Assembly (NCBI RefSeq): GCF_001921205.1
Contig: NZ_MSIE01000058.1
Coordinates: forward strand, 1 to 64,000
Source: Actinophytocola xanthii
Lineage (GTDB): Bacteria; Actinomycetota; Actinomycetes; Mycobacteriales; Pseudonocardiaceae
Direction: 5' to 3'
Length of the DNA: 64,000 nt
Part shown: in pieces, positions 35,046 to 47,616 of the stretch
How positions within the stretch are numbered: position 1 is the first letter of the stretch
Layout: every line of letters starts with the position of its first letter
Program-made: the position numbers and the translations under genes
The notes under the pieces: model-generated
What the model saw: only the letters and a program-made list of their open reading frames with translations
Databases searched by the model: none
Told to the model about the DNA's origin: nothing

Positions 35046-36290
35046 TCAGCCGGTCTGGGCGGCGGCGGCCGCGATGTCGGTGCGGTGGTGGGAGCCGGCG
35101 AGGTGGACGGCGGCGACCCGGCGGTAGGCCTCCTCCCGGGCGGCGGCGAGCGTGTCGCCCTGGCCCACCACCGACAGGACGCGGCCGCCGGCGGAGACGA
35201 TGGCGCCGTCCTCGCGGCGGCGGGTGCCGGCGTGCAGGACGCCTTCGCTCTCGGCGCCGGTGATGACGTCACCGGCGCGGGGATAGCCGGGGTAGCCCTC
35301 GGCGGCGATGACCACGGTCACCGCCGCGCCGTCGGACCAGTCGAGGGGTGGCTGGGCGGCCAGGGCGCCGGTCGCCGTCGCGTGCAGCAGGCCGGCCAGG
35401 GGGGTGCGCAGGAGGGCCAGCACCGCCTGGGTCTCCGGGTCGCCGAAGCGGCAGTTGAACTCGACGACCTTGGGGCCCTCGGCGGTCAGGGCCAGGCCGG
35501 CGTAGAGGAGGCCGGAGAACGCGCAGTCCCGGGCGGACAGCTCCTGCACCACCGGCTGGACGATCTTCGCGACCACGTCGTCGACGAGGCCGGGCGGCGC
35601 CCACGGGAGCGGGGCGTAGGCGCCCATCCCTCCGGTGTTCGGGCCGGCGTCGCCGTCGCCCACGCGCTTGAAGTCCTGGGCCGGCACCAACGGGACCACC
35701 GTGGTGTCGTCCACAAGGCAGAACAGCGACAGCTCCGGGCCGTCGAGGTAGCTCTCCAGCAGGACGGGATGGCCGCCCTCGAGCAGGGTCATGGCGTGGG
35801 CCCGGGCGGCGGCCAGGTCACTGGTCACGGCCACCCCCTTGCCGGCGGCCAGGCCGTCGTCCTTGACCACCCAGGTCGGGCCGAAGCGGCCCAGGGCCGC
35901 GTCGAGCTTGGCCGGGTTGTCGACGACCTCGCTGTGCGCCGTCGGCACGCCGGCCGCGGCCATGACCTCCTTGGCGTACGCCTTGGAGCCCTCGATCCGG
36001 GCCGCCGCGGCGGAGGGGCCGAAGCAGGCGATGCCGGCGGCCCGCACCGCGTCCGCCGCACCGGCGACCAGAGGCACCTCGGGGCCGACTACGACGAGGT
36101 CCGCCTGCCACCGCGTCGCCAGCTCGGCGACGGCTGCCGGGGAGGTCACGTCGACCCCGTAGGTCTCGGCGAGCGCGGCGGTGCCGGCGTTGCCGGGGGC
36201 GCACGCCAGCGCCACGACCGCGGGGTCATGGGCGAGCGCGAGCACCAGGGCATGCTCACGCGCACCGGACCCGATAACCAGGACACGCAC
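35046..36290 (-). CDS. purD: Phosphoribosylamine-glycine ligase PurD
   Basis: A 414-aa ATP-grasp enzyme: N-domain [15 protein letters not shown], the ATP-grasp core with [23 protein letters not shown], and [13 protein letters not shown]. It makes GAR from phosphoribosylamine and glycine, the second step of purine synthesis. GTG 36290. It lies 39 bp behind the TRAP binding-protein gene on the same strand, with no other pur gene adjacent. Confidence 0.96.
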   Translation of the reverse strand: MRVLVIGSGAREHALVLALAHDPAVVALACAPGNAGTAALAETYGVDVTSPAAVAELATRWQADLVVVGPEVPLVAGAADAVRAAGIACFGPSAAAARIEGSKAYAKEVMAAAGVPTAHSEVVDNPAKLDAALGRFGPTWVVKDDGLAAGKGVAVTSDLAAARAHAMTLLEGGHPVLLESYLDGPELSLFCLVDDTTVVPLVPAQDFKRVGDGDAGPNTGGMGAYAPLPWAPPGLVDDVVAKIVQPVVQELSARDCAFSGLLYAGLALTAEGPKVVEFNCRFGDPETQAVLALLRTPLAGLLHATATGALAAQPPLDWSDGAAVTVVIAAEGYPGYPRAGDVITGAESEGVLHAGTRRREDGAIVSAGGRVLSVVGQGDTLAAAREEAYRRVAAVHLAGSHHRTDIAAAAAQTG

Positions 36291-36328
36291 GGCTCTAGAG
36301 GGTAGATGCCGTCCCCACCGGTGTCCGC

Positions 36329-37312
36329 TCAGCCCTGGTCGAGCGCGCGTCGTGCCCCCGGGTGCAGCGGCACCGGGTCCGTCTCGGTGGCCGTGGCGCG
36401 GTCGAGCTCGTCGGCGGCCTTGTGCACCTTCACCAGGTCGGCCTTCTTGTCGAAGATCAGGTTGGTGATCGCGCAGGCCTCGCCGGCGCCGAAGTCCTCG
36501 CGGACCAGCAGCATGTTCGGCACGGCGATCGTGTCGACGTCCTCGGGTAGTCCGTAGGTGTCCGCGGCGAGCGTGCCCTCCTCGTAGACCGGGTTCAGCT
36601 CGCGCATCGCCGGCAGCAGGTCGCTGATGTCCACGAACGACACCTCCGCTCCCAGCGAGGTGGTCAGGTCGGTGATCTCCGGCGTCGGCAGGCCACCGGA
36701 CCAGAACAGGCCGTCGATCTGCCCGGCCTTCATCTGGTCCACGGTCTGGCGCAGGGCGAGGCGCTGGGCCGACACGTCCGTGGTGGGGTCGAGCCCCGCC
36801 GCCTTGAGCAGGCGGTTGGCGATCACCTCGGTACCCGACTTCGGCGAACCGGTGGAGATGCTCTTGCCCCGCATGTCCGCCACGCTGTCGATCCCCGCGT
36901 CGGCTCGCACGATCACGTGGGTGAAGTTCGAGTAGATCCGGGCCAGGGCGGTGATGTCCTGCGGCTTGCCCTCGAAGCTCCCGCTGCCCTCGACCGCGTC
37001 GGCCGCCGAGTCGGCGAGCGAGAACGCGATGTCGTAGTCCCCGGCCACCAGCTGCTGGATGTTCTGCACCGACGCCCCGGTCTCCGCCGCGCTGGCGTTC
37101 AGCTCGGTGTTGTCGCTGATCAGCTGGGCGAGGCCGCCGCCAAGGGTGTAGTACACGCCGCCCGTGTTGCCGGTCGCGATCGTGATCCGACCCTCCGCCG
37201 CCTCGCAGCCGCCCGCCTCATCACCGGCGGGCTCCCTGTCCTGTTTGCCGCCGCACGCCGCCGCGGCCATGGCCACGACGAGGGCACCGGCGGCGATCTT
37301 CGTCGACCGCAT
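36329..37312 (-). CDS. TAXI-family TRAP transporter substrate-binding lipoprotein
   Basis: A 327-aa protein with a lipoprotein-type signal ([19 protein letters not shown]; Cys about residue 20). The TAXI domain shows [42 protein letters not shown] and GSPKSGTEV. It captures a small acid (often glutamate/aspartate or an unknown carboxylate) outside the membrane for the permease. AAGGAG sits inside the end of the permease gene, and ATG 37312 starts 2 bp after its stop, so the pair is coupled. Confidence 0.9.
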   Translation of the reverse strand: MRSTKIAAGALVVAMAAAACGGKQDREPAGDEAGGCEAAEGRITIATGNTGGVYYTLGGGLAQLISDNTELNASAAETGASVQNIQQLVAGDYDIAFSLADSAADAVEGSGSFEGKPQDITALARIYSNFTHVIVRADAGIDSVADMRGKSISTGSPKSGTEVIANRLLKAAGLDPTTDVSAQRLALRQTVDQMKAGQIDGLFWSGGLPTPEITDLTTSLGAEVSFVDISDLLPAMRELNPVYEEGTLAADTYGLPEDVDTIAVPNMLLVREDFGAGEACAITNLIFDKKADLVKVHKAADELDRATATETDPVPLHPGARRALDQG

Positions 37313-37314
37313 GC

Positions 37315-39399
37315 TCAAGCTCCTTGTTCTGTAACGGTTTCCCGGGAACGGGTGGCCAGGTGTACCCCGACCGCGATGATCAGGCAGCCCACTCCTATCG
37401 CGATCGAGAGCGGCTGCAGGTAGAGCAGCAGGACCGCGGCGGCCCCGCACAGCACGCGCTCGGGCCAGCGCGCGGGGCCGAACAGCCACGCCCCGGTGAC
37501 CACGGCCAGCGCGGCGACGCCGAGCGCGGAGACCGCGACCACCCACAGCACGGTGCCCGCCGGCCGCTGGAGCAGCAGCGCCGAGCCGTTGTCGGTCAGC
37601 ACGAAGGCGAGCGGCACCAGGAACGCCGGCAGCGTGTACTTCCAGGTCTGCCACATGGTCCCCATCACCGACCCGCCAGTGACAGCGGCCGCCGCCACCG
37701 AGGCGAGCGCGGTCGGCGGCGTCACCTCGGACAGGACCGCGTAGTAGAAGATGAACATCGCGACCTCGGGCGCCGCGACGCCGAGGTCGGTAAGCGCCGG
37801 CCCGAGCACCACCCAGGCGATGATGAACGAGGCGGTCACCGGCACCGCGAGGCCGAGCACGCTCACCGCGACGGCCGCGAACACGACGGTCAGCGTCAGG
37901 ACCACCGCCGGGTTGGTGGCCAGCGCCCGGGCGGCGTCGACGAGTTCCGCCGCGAGCTGCTGGCCGAGGCCGGTCTTGGTGATCGTGGAGGTGATCACCC
38001 CGGCCGCCGCGCAGACCGCGATCACCGGGAGCGCGCCGCGCACCCCCTCGGCAAGCGCGTCGGCCAGCGAGCGCAGCCAGGTCAGCAGTCCCGTGACGGG
38101 CGAAGCGCCCTCCCGGCGCGCCTCGAGCAGCCGAGCCACCAGGGCGAAGGCGGCCGCCACCGCCGTCGCGTAGACAACCGCCGAGAACGGTGGGATGTCC
38201 AGCGCCAGGAACAGCACGATGACCGCCAGCGAGAGGAAGTGGTAGCCGCCGCGCAGCAGCAGCCGGCCCACCCTCGGCACCTCGATGTCGACCGCCCGCG
38301 CGCCGAACCGGCGGGCGTCGGCCTCCACGGCGAACACGATGCCCAGGTAGTACAGCAGCGTCGGGACGATCGCCCAGACCAGCACGGTGAAGTAGTCGGT
38401 CTCCAGGTACTCGGCGATGATGAACGCCGCCGCGCCCAGCGTCGGCGGCGACAGGATCGCCCCGATGCCGGACGCCGCGAGCAGGCCGCCCGCGTTCTCC
38501 CTGGGATAGCCCGCCCGGCGCAGCACCGGCCAGGTGACCGCGCCCAGGCTCACCGTGGTCGCCGTGCCCGACCCGGACACCGTCCCGAGCAGGAACCCCG
38601 ACAGCGCCGCGGTGCGACCGGGCGCGGTGCGCGAGCGGCGGAACAACGCGAAGCTCAGGTCCACGAAGAACACGTCCGCGCCGGACGAGGCGAGCACCGC
38701 CCCGTAGATCGTGAACAGCACGATGTAGGTGGCCGCCACGTCCAGCGGGATCCCGTAGAACCCGCTCTGGTCGTTGTAGAGCGCGTTGACGATCTGGCTG
38801 AAGTCCACTCCGGCATGGGAGATGTCCCAGCTCTGCGGCAGGAACCCGCCGTAGTAGGCGAACGCCAGGAACAGCAGGCACACCACGGGAAGCACGAACC
38901 CGGTGGTCCGTCGGGTCGCCTCCAGCACCAGGACGAGCAGCAACGCCCCGGCCACGATGTCCGACGTGGACAGGATGCCCTGCCGGTCGAGGAAGGCGTC
39001 GTACCCCCCGCCGAGGTCGCCGATCGCCAGCGGCAGCACCGGGTACAACCCGACCAGCAACGCGATCGCGGCGAGCCCCCAGTCGACAGGACCGGGGTTG
39101 TCCGTCCCACCCGGACGACCCCACGGCCGGTAGCAGAGGAACACCAGCGGCAGGGTGAGGCCGAGGAAGATCACGAGGTAGTACTGGTTGCCCTTGGCGA
39201 AGGGCAGGAACACCTGCTTGAGCACGAGCAGCGCGACGGCGATGGAGGCGGCCCACACGAACAGCGCCCACCGACCGGACAGCCGGCGTGCCGGGCGTTC
39301 CTCGTCGTGCTCCCCGACCGGCGTCTCCGGAGCGAGTCCACCCGTCACGCGGGCCGGCTCGTCGGCGGCGTCGGCGCGCTCCGTTGAGCTCGTCACCAT
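37315..39399 (-). CDS. Fused small-large TRAP transporter permease
   Basis: About 694 aa with some 17-19 hydrophobic segments: an N-terminal DctQ-like part (spans between about 45 and 190) joined to a DctM-like part with SGTATTVSLGAVTWPVLRRAG, ASGIGAILSPPTLGAAAFIIAEY and VPVTASFIIAWVVL. Such fused permeases pair with TAXI binding proteins and use an ion gradient. Start unsure: ATG 39399 is given; GTG 39417 and 39396 are in frame. Gene order permease then binding protein is the reverse of the common one. Confidence 0.9.
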   Translation of the reverse strand: MVTSSTERADAADEPARVTGGLAPETPVGEHDEERPARRLSGRWALFVWAASIAVALLVLKQVFLPFAKGNQYYLVIFLGLTLPLVFLCYRPWGRPGGTDNPGPVDWGLAAIALLVGLYPVLPLAIGDLGGGYDAFLDRQGILSTSDIVAGALLLVLVLEATRRTTGFVLPVVCLLFLAFAYYGGFLPQSWDISHAGVDFSQIVNALYNDQSGFYGIPLDVAATYIVLFTIYGAVLASSGADVFFVDLSFALFRRSRTAPGRTAALSGFLLGTVSGSGTATTVSLGAVTWPVLRRAGYPRENAGGLLAASGIGAILSPPTLGAAAFIIAEYLETDYFTVLVWAIVPTLLYYLGIVFAVEADARRFGARAVDIEVPRVGRLLLRGGYHFLSLAVIVLFLALDIPPFSAVVYATAVAAAFALVARLLEARREGASPVTGLLTWLRSLADALAEGVRGALPVIAVCAAAGVITSTITKTGLGQQLAAELVDAARALATNPAVVLTLTVVFAAVAVSVLGLAVPVTASFIIAWVVLGPALTDLGVAAPEVAMFIFYYAVLSEVTPPTALASVAAAAVTGGSVMGTMWQTWKYTLPAFLVPLAFVLTDNGSALLLQRPAGTVLWVVAVSALGVAALAVVTGAWLFGPARWPERVLCGAAAVLLLYLQPLSIAIGVGCLIIAVGVHLATRSRETVTEQGA

Positions 39400-39530
39400 C
39401 CGCAACTTACCGGTCACGACGGGAGCAGCAGAAGTTGATCTAATGCGTTATTCCACCGTTACCCCACGGTCTTGGCCTGTTCGCCCACCCCGAGGAGCAT
39501 CGGGACGCCTTTCGACCGAGGAGGAGCACT

Positions 39531-40652
39531 GTGAGCCCGAAGTTCCTGCGCATGACCGTCGCCGCGGCGGCCGTGCTGACCCTGGTGGGCGCCGCGCCGG
39601 CGACGGCGGACCGACCGGCGAGCACCGGGACGACCCACGCGCGGGGTGACGACTTCCTCGTCGTCGGCCACCGGGGCGCGTCCGGTTACCGCCCGGAGCA
39701 CACGCTGGCCTCCTACGAGCTGGCCGCCCGGATGGGCGCGGACTACATCGAGCCGGACCTGGTGACCACCAAGGACGGTGTGCTCGTCGCCCGGCACGAG
39801 CCGGAGATCAGCGAGACCACCGACGTCGCCGCGCACCCCGAGTTCGCGAACCGCAAGACCACCAAGAACCTTGACGGCATCCAGGTCACCGGTTGGTTCA
39901 CCGAGGACTTCACGCTTGCCGAGCTGCGGACCCTGCGGGCCAAGGAGCGCATCCCGGCGCTCCGCCAGCAGAACACGATCTACGACGGGCGCTACCGGGT
40001 GCCGACCTTCCAGGAGGTCATCGACCTGGCCAAGCGGCTGTCCCGGGAGCTGCGCCGCGAGATCGGTGTGTACGCCGAGACCAAGCATCCCTCGTATTTC
40101 CGCCAGCAGGGCAAGGCGTTGGAGCCCAAGGTCGTGGAGACGTTGAACCGCAACGGTCTCAACCGGCGCGGCGCCGAGGTGTACGTACAGTCCTTCGAGG
40201 TCTCGAACCTGCAGTGGCTCGACCCGCGGCTGAACGTGCCGCTCGTGCAGCTGACCTCGGCCAGCGGCCGGCCCTACGACTTCACCCTCGCCGGTGACCC
40301 CCGCACCTACGCCGACCTGGTCACCGCGGACGGGTTGCGCTGGGTCTCCCGGTACGCCGACGGCCTCGGTCCGGAGAAGGGGCAGGTGATCCCGCGCGAC
40401 GCGGCCGGTTTCCTGCTCGAGCCGACGACCCTGGTCCGCGACGCACACCGGGCCGGACTGGACGTCCACCCGTACACCTTCCGGGTGGAGAACCAGTTCC
40501 TGCCCGCCGACTTCCGCTCCTCCGCGGTGCCGGCGGACTACGGCGACCTGTTCGCCGAGATCGCTGCGTTCCGGGCGACCGGGATCGACGGCCTGTTCAC
40601 CGACAACCCCGATGTGGCCGTCGCCCAGCGCGACGAGCGCCTGGCCGGCTGA
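39531..40652 (+). CDS. Secreted glycerophosphodiester phosphodiesterase (GlpQ-like)
   Basis: A 373-aa protein with a Sec signal peptide (cleavage near ATA-D at 26) and a GDPD TIM-barrel: HRGASGYRPEHTLASY (catalytic His/Arg), YIEPDLVTTKDGVLVARHEP (metal Glu/Asp and second His), YAETKHP and a final IDGLFTDNPD. It releases glycerol-3-phosphate from phospholipid head groups or wall polymers outside the cell. GTG 39531 with GGAGGAG. It is divergent from the TRAP permease. Confidence 0.93.
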   Translation: MSPKFLRMTVAAAAVLTLVGAAPATADRPASTGTTHARGDDFLVVGHRGASGYRPEHTLASYELAARMGADYIEPDLVTTKDGVLVARHEPEISETTDVAAHPEFANRKTTKNLDGIQVTGWFTEDFTLAELRTLRAKERIPALRQQNTIYDGRYRVPTFQEVIDLAKRLSRELRREIGVYAETKHPSYFRQQGKALEPKVVETLNRNGLNRRGAEVYVQSFEVSNLQWLDPRLNVPLVQLTSASGRPYDFTLAGDPRTYADLVTADGLRWVSRYADGLGPEKGQVIPRDAAGFLLEPTTLVRDAHRAGLDVHPYTFRVENQFLPADFRSSAVPADYGDLFAEIAAFRATGIDGLFTDNPDVAVAQRDERLAG

Positions 40653-40663
40653 CCCGCGCGACG

Positions 40664-40698
40664 GGAGCCGTGGGGGACACGACGTCCCTCACGGCTTC
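40664..40698. terminator. Bidirectional hairpin between GlpQ-like and methyltransferase genes
   Basis: GCCGTG-G-GGGAC-ACGAC-GTCCC-T-CACGGC forms an 11-bp stem with one G-T opposed position, between the convergent stops (it overlaps the last codons of the methyltransferase gene). Confidence 0.5.
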
Positions 40699-41314
40699 CG
40701 CGCCAGCACGTAGAGCCGGGCCGACGGGTACTCGCCCGGGTAGGGCGGGCGCTGGTGGCGCTCGAGGACGGTGAGTCCGGCGTCGGTGAGCATGGCGGCC
40801 AGCTCGTCCGGCTCGACCAGGGTCGTGCGCACCGCCACCGGGTGTCCGAACCAGTCCTCGACGCCGACCTCGCCGCTGCCGCCGTGCACCGCGAGCAGCA
40901 GGAGCCCGCCGGGCACGAGCACCCGGTGGAACTCGGCGAACGCCGCCGGCCATTCCGTGCGGGGCAGGTGCACCACCGAGTAGAACGAGACGATGCCCGC
41001 CAGCGCCCCCTCCTCGGCGGGCAGCTCGCGCAGGTCACCCACCCAGAACCGCAGGCCGGGGTTGCGCCGGGTGGCCTCGGCGACGACCGCCGGCGACACG
41101 TCCAGGCCCTCCACCCGCACGTCGCGCTCGGCCAGGTAGCGGGTGACGTGACCGGCCGGACCACAGCCCACGTCGAGCACCGGTGCGCCGACCGCGGCCG
41201 CGAACGAGTCGAGCAGCTCGCGGTCGAACGGTTTGCCGGCAAGCTCCTCGGCGAAGGTCTCCGCGTAGTCCGCGGCGACCACGTCGTAGGTGTGCCTGAT
41301 GTCCGGCCAGTCCA

Positions 41315-41315
<1 letters not shown>
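40689..41315 (-). CDS. Class I SAM-dependent methyltransferase
   Basis: A 208-aa protein with motif I VLDVGCGPAGHVTRYLA, motif II VEGLDVSPAVVAEA and motif IV VSFYSVVHLPRTEW, the Methyltransf_11/25 layout. The substrate is unknown. ATG 41315 overlaps the purA stop (TGATG), so it is translated together with purA. The position just behind purA is notable, as purL also seems to have had a methyltransferase gene behind it (remnant at 8021-8130). Confidence 0.85.
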
Positions 41316-43350
<2,035 letters not shown>

Positions 43351-43449
43351 CGCAACCCTGTTGCCCGTGCGAGCACTCACGGGTGCCCCGAGCCCTCGGT
43401 CCCGGTTGGAATGACCTCCCGTCACGCCCGACGATCGGGAGGTAACCCC

Positions 43450-44307
43450 GTGCGACGCTCCATCCTGGCTGGTGCGCTCACCCTCGCCGCAGCGCTCACC
43501 GGCGTCACCCTGACCTCCGCCCCCGCCGCGGCGGCCCCGCTCCAGGACACGATCACCGGCGACCGGGCCACCGTGCGGGACGCACCGGCGCGGCTGGTGC
43601 TCGCCAACGCCCGGGCCGGCGATCCGGCCGAGGTCACCGCGTCCTGCGGGGAGTGGGTGCGGGTCCGGGTGACGCCCCGACATGCCATGTCCACCCCGGT
43701 CGGCTGGGTCCTGCGCGGCCACCTGGCCAGGGCGAGCCGGCCGGGTGGCCTGGACGGGGTGCCCAGGCGCTGCGGGACGGACGGGACCCGCTGGCGCGAC
43801 TGGGTCGGCGCGATCAACGCCCCGTTCCGCTCGCTGCGCCAGGTCGACGGCCGGTGGCGTCGGGTCACCTTCGGCACGGGTGTCGCGCTCGCGGCGACCC
43901 CGGACTGCGTCCCCTCGCTCAACTACACCCGGCACGCAGGCACGCCGGACGTGGTCGACCCCGCCCAGCGGGTGTCCGGTCTGGACATGTCGGCGGTGAG
44001 CTACCGCTACGTCACGACCGACGGGTCCGTCGCGCTGGTCAGCGCACCCCGGCCGGGTGCGGATCACGGTGTGTGGGGCTTCGTGCCGTCCTCCTGCGTG
44101 CTGCCCAAGGGATCCCGACCCACCGTCTACTTCGACGAGCCGGTCGTCCAGCTCGCGGACCTGTCCGGTCTGGAGGGTGGGGTCGGCTACCCGGACGCGA
44201 CGATCAGGGCGCGGGGGTGCACCGCGGCGTTGCCGAGCCCGTCGCACCCGAGGTTCGGCTACTGGCCCGACCCGCTGCCGGAGAACCGCCCGGCCTGTCC
44301 CGTCTGA
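43450..44307 (+). CDS. Secreted protein with SH3-like features, function unknown
   Basis: A 285-aa protein with a Sec signal (RRSILAGALTLAAALTGVTL, cleavage near AAA-A). The mature part contains a bacterial SH3-like stretch (ATVRDAPARLVLANARAGDPAEVTASCGEWVRVRV ... GWVLRGHL) and several cysteines (SCGEW, RRCG, DCVP, SCVL, GCTA, ACPV), likely three disulphides. GTG 43450 has GGGAGG. It sits in the purA-fba syntenic block but no M. tuberculosis match is claimed. Confidence 0.65.
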   Translation: MRRSILAGALTLAAALTGVTLTSAPAAAAPLQDTITGDRATVRDAPARLVLANARAGDPAEVTASCGEWVRVRVTPRHAMSTPVGWVLRGHLARASRPGGLDGVPRRCGTDGTRWRDWVGAINAPFRSLRQVDGRWRRVTFGTGVALAATPDCVPSLNYTRHAGTPDVVDPAQRVSGLDMSAVSYRYVTTDGSVALVSAPRPGADHGVWGFVPSSCVLPKGSRPTVYFDEPVVQLADLSGLEGGVGYPDATIRARGCTAALPSPSHPRFGYWPDPLPENRPACPV

Positions 44308-44375
44308 CCCACCCGTTCGCCGCACCGCTGCCCCGTTCGGCCCCGGCCCAAGGTCTGGACTTCGTACCGGAACCA

Positions 44376-44387
44376 CAACACGTGTTG
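44376..44387. promoter_or_regulatory. 12-bp perfect palindrome upstream of the HNH nuclease gene
   Basis: CAACACGTGTTG lies 57 bp before the ATG at 44444 in the only AT-richer part of the gap. It could be an operator; no matching factor is identified. Confidence 0.3.
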
Positions 44388-44443
44388 ATCCCGTTACTCC
44401 GCGTACCGCACAGTCGAACGACACCACGGTGATCGGAGGCGTC

Positions 44444-45088
44444 ATGGTCGGCAGGTCAGGGACAGTGCGGGGGTTCGGTGCGTCGTTGCTGCTCGCCGTG
44501 GGGGCGGTGGTCGGCCTGGGCGGCGGTACGGCGGCGGCCGATCCGCCGGGTATCCCGAGCGCGGCCACCGCCCGAACCGAGTTGGCGGCGCTGCGGGTGG
44601 CGCGGGACGGTTCGATGGACGGCTACAGCCGCGATCTGTTCCCGCACTGGTCGACCGTGCAGGGCAGCTGCAACACCCGGGAGACGGTGCTGCGCCGGGA
44701 CGGCGACGATGTCGAGGTCGGCTCGACCTGCGCGCCGACCTCCGGCAGCTGGCACAGCCCCTACGACGGCGGCACCTGGACCAGGGCCTCCGATGTGGAC
44801 ATCGACCACATGGTGCCGCTGGCGGTGGCCTGGCGCACCGGCGCGCGGAGCTGGACGACGGCCAAACGCGAGGCGTTCGCCAACGACCTGTCCTCCCCGC
44901 AGCTGTGGGCGGTCACCGACGACGTGAACCAGTCCAAGGGGGACAAGACGCCGGACGCCTGGAAGCCCTCGCTGCGCTCGCACTGGTGCGAGTACGCGCG
45001 GGCGTACACGCGCGTGAAGTACCGCTACGAGCTGACGGTGCACTCCGCCGAGCAAGCCGCGCTCTCGGGCATGCTGGCGACCTGCTGA
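44444..45088 (+). CDS. Secreted HNH-type endonuclease (DUF1524 family)
   Basis: A 214-aa protein with a Sec signal (cleavage near AAA-D at 32) and a GmrSD/DUF1524-type HNH nuclease core: DIDHMVPLAVAWRTG (the catalytic DIDH), LWAVTDDVNQSKGDKTPDAWKP (Asn/Lys block) and two cysteine pairs (SCNT/STCA; HWCE/ATC at the end). It probably degrades extracellular DNA for nutrients or during competition. ATG 44444 has GGAGG 6 nt upstream. Convergent with the DUF3151 gene. Confidence 0.85.
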   Translation: MVGRSGTVRGFGASLLLAVGAVVGLGGGTAAADPPGIPSAATARTELAALRVARDGSMDGYSRDLFPHWSTVQGSCNTRETVLRRDGDDVEVGSTCAPTSGSWHSPYDGGTWTRASDVDIDHMVPLAVAWRTGARSWTTAKREAFANDLSSPQLWAVTDDVNQSKGDKTPDAWKPSLRSHWCEYARAYTRVKYRYELTVHSAEQAALSGMLATC

Positions 45089-45106
45089 CGGTGTTCCCGC
45101 CGCGGC

Positions 45107-45526
45107 TCAGGCCAGGCCGAGCTGCGCCGGCGCGTCGGGGTCGGAGTCGGCGAGGAACTGGGTGCAGCGAGCATGTTCCTCGCTCTCGCCGATGGCCTCG
45201 GCGGCCCTGGCCAGGGCGGCCAGTGCCCGCAGGAAGCCCTGGTTGGGGCGATGCGACCAGGGGATCGGGCCGTGGCCCTTCCAGCCGGCGCGGCGCAGCT
45301 GGTCCAGCCCGCGGTGGTAGCCGGTCCGAGCGTAGGCGTAGGCGGCGACCGGGTTGTTCTCGGTCAGCGCGAGCTCGGCCAGCGCCGCCCAGCCCTCGCT
45401 GAAGTCCGGCCACTGGGTGACCACCTTCGCCGGCTCGGTCCCCGAGTCCAGGGCAGCCTGGGGCTCGGGCCGGTCCGGCAGCTGGGTCGCGGGCGGACCG
45501 CCGAACAAGTTCTCCTGCAGCGTCAT
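45107..45526 (-). CDS. DUF3151 family protein
   Basis: A 139-aa protein with the DUF3151 pattern: NLFGGPPATQLP start, GWAALAELALTENNPVAAYAYARTGYHRGLDQLRRAGWKGHG in the middle and PNQGFLRALAALARAA. It looks like a TPR-like helical protein of unknown role. The family member in M. tuberculosis (recalled as Rv0360c) also lies near fba. Separated from fba by a terminator-like hairpin. Confidence 0.85.
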   Translation of the reverse strand: MTLQENLFGGPPATQLPDRPEPQAALDSGTEPAKVVTQWPDFSEGWAALAELALTENNPVAAYAYARTGYHRGLDQLRRAGWKGHGPIPWSHRPNQGFLRALAALARAAEAIGESEEHARCTQFLADSDPDAPAQLGLA

Positions 45527-45534
45527 GCGCCCAT

Positions 45535-45566
45535 CCTGCCCGACGCGGCGTATCGCGCCGGGCAGG
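45535..45566 (-). terminator. Hairpin behind fba
   Basis: CCTGCCCG pairs with CGGGCAGG (8 bp, perfect) around a 16-base loop with an inner GCG/CGC pair, 10 bp past the fba stop on the minus strand and just ahead of the DUF3151 start. Confidence 0.5.
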
Positions 45567-45576
45567 AGGCGAGCAC

Positions 45577-46611
<1,035 letters not shown>

Positions 46612-46718
46612 CGGTACGTCCTCCTCGGGGCTGGACAGGGCGTTCGTCTGCGAATCCTACGAGCCTGCCCGCCCGGCACGCACCCGACCGCGAGGAGTCC
46701 GCGACGACACGCCGGGCC

Positions 46719-47543
46719 TCACCCGAGCAGTGCCGGCGCGAGGCGCCGCAGAGCGGCCAGCCGGTCGGGGTTGAGCACCTGCAGGGCGACCTGGTCGGCG
46801 CCCGCGGCGCGGTGCTCCTCGACCCGGGCCCGCACCGCGTCCTCGTCACCCCAGGCGACCATCGCGTCGACCAGGCGATCGCTGCCGCCACCGGCGAGGT
46901 CGTCCTCGGTGAAGCCCTGCCGGCGCCAGCTGTTGGTGTAGTTGGGCAGCTCCAGGTACATCGCCAGGCGCTGTCGGGCCAGCGTTCGGGCCTCGCCGGG
47001 ATCGGTCGACAGCACGACCTTCTGCTCCGGGACCAGCAGCTTCCCGGCGCCGAGGATCTCCCTTGCCCGCGCGGTGTGCTCGGGCGTGACGAGGTAGGGG
47101 TGCGCGCCGCGGGTCCGCTCCGCGGCCAGCCGCAGCACCCTGGGGCCGAGCGCGGCAAGCACCCGGCCGTCCACCGGCACCCCGGCCGCGTCCAGGTCGT
47201 CGAGATAGCTCACGAGCTTCTCGTAGGGCCGGACGTAGGCGTCGCCGACCAGCACGCGGTGGCTCGCTCCGACGCCGAGCAGGAACCGGTCCGGGTAGCG
47301 CTCGAGCACCCGTGTCCGGCTTCGCGCGGCCACCTCGGCGGGCTCGGCCCAGACGTTGACGATGCCGGTGGCCACGGTGAGCGTGGTCGAGCTGTCCAGC
47401 AGTTCCTCGACGATCCGCAGGTCGGGGTCGGGGGAACCGCCGAGCCAGAGAGTGCCGACCCCAATCTCCTCCAGCTCCGCAAGCGTTTCCGCCCGACGCA
47501 GCTCGGCCCAGTGAACCGTGTCCCACAACGCGAGCCCCTGCAC
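46719..47543 (-). CDS. LLM-class (F420-type) oxidoreductase
   Basis: A 274-aa luciferase-like monooxygenase-fold protein: LEEIGVGTLWLGGSPDPDL, TGIVNVWAEPAEVAARS, YPDRFLLGVGASH and VLAALGPRVLRLAAE. It resembles the short TIGR03620-type F420-dependent group common in actinomycetes. Substrate unknown. GTG 47543 has GGGAG upstream. Its stop is 107 bp from fba, its start 73 bp past the phosphatase-like gene. Confidence 0.85.
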   Translation of the reverse strand: MQGLALWDTVHWAELRRAETLAELEEIGVGTLWLGGSPDPDLRIVEELLDSSTTLTVATGIVNVWAEPAEVAARSRTRVLERYPDRFLLGVGASHRVLVGDAYVRPYEKLVSYLDDLDAAGVPVDGRVLAALGPRVLRLAAERTRGAHPYLVTPEHTARAREILGAGKLLVPEQKVVLSTDPGEARTLARQRLAMYLELPNYTNSWRRQGFTEDDLAGGGSDRLVDAMVAWGDEDAVRARVEEHRAAGADQVALQVLNPDRLAALRRLAPALLG

Positions 47544-47616
47544 GACGATCTCCCGTCCTCGGTTCGAAGTTCTCTTCGATACTCCTCGAAGACAAGCGGC
47601 GCGGCAAGCGGTGAGG

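Noticed and set aside
37324-39387. A 687-codon plus-strand open frame opposite the TRAP permease
   Set aside because: Composition (Arg, Gln, His, Gly) is typical of the complement of a membrane-protein gene; the minus strand has the permease motifs.
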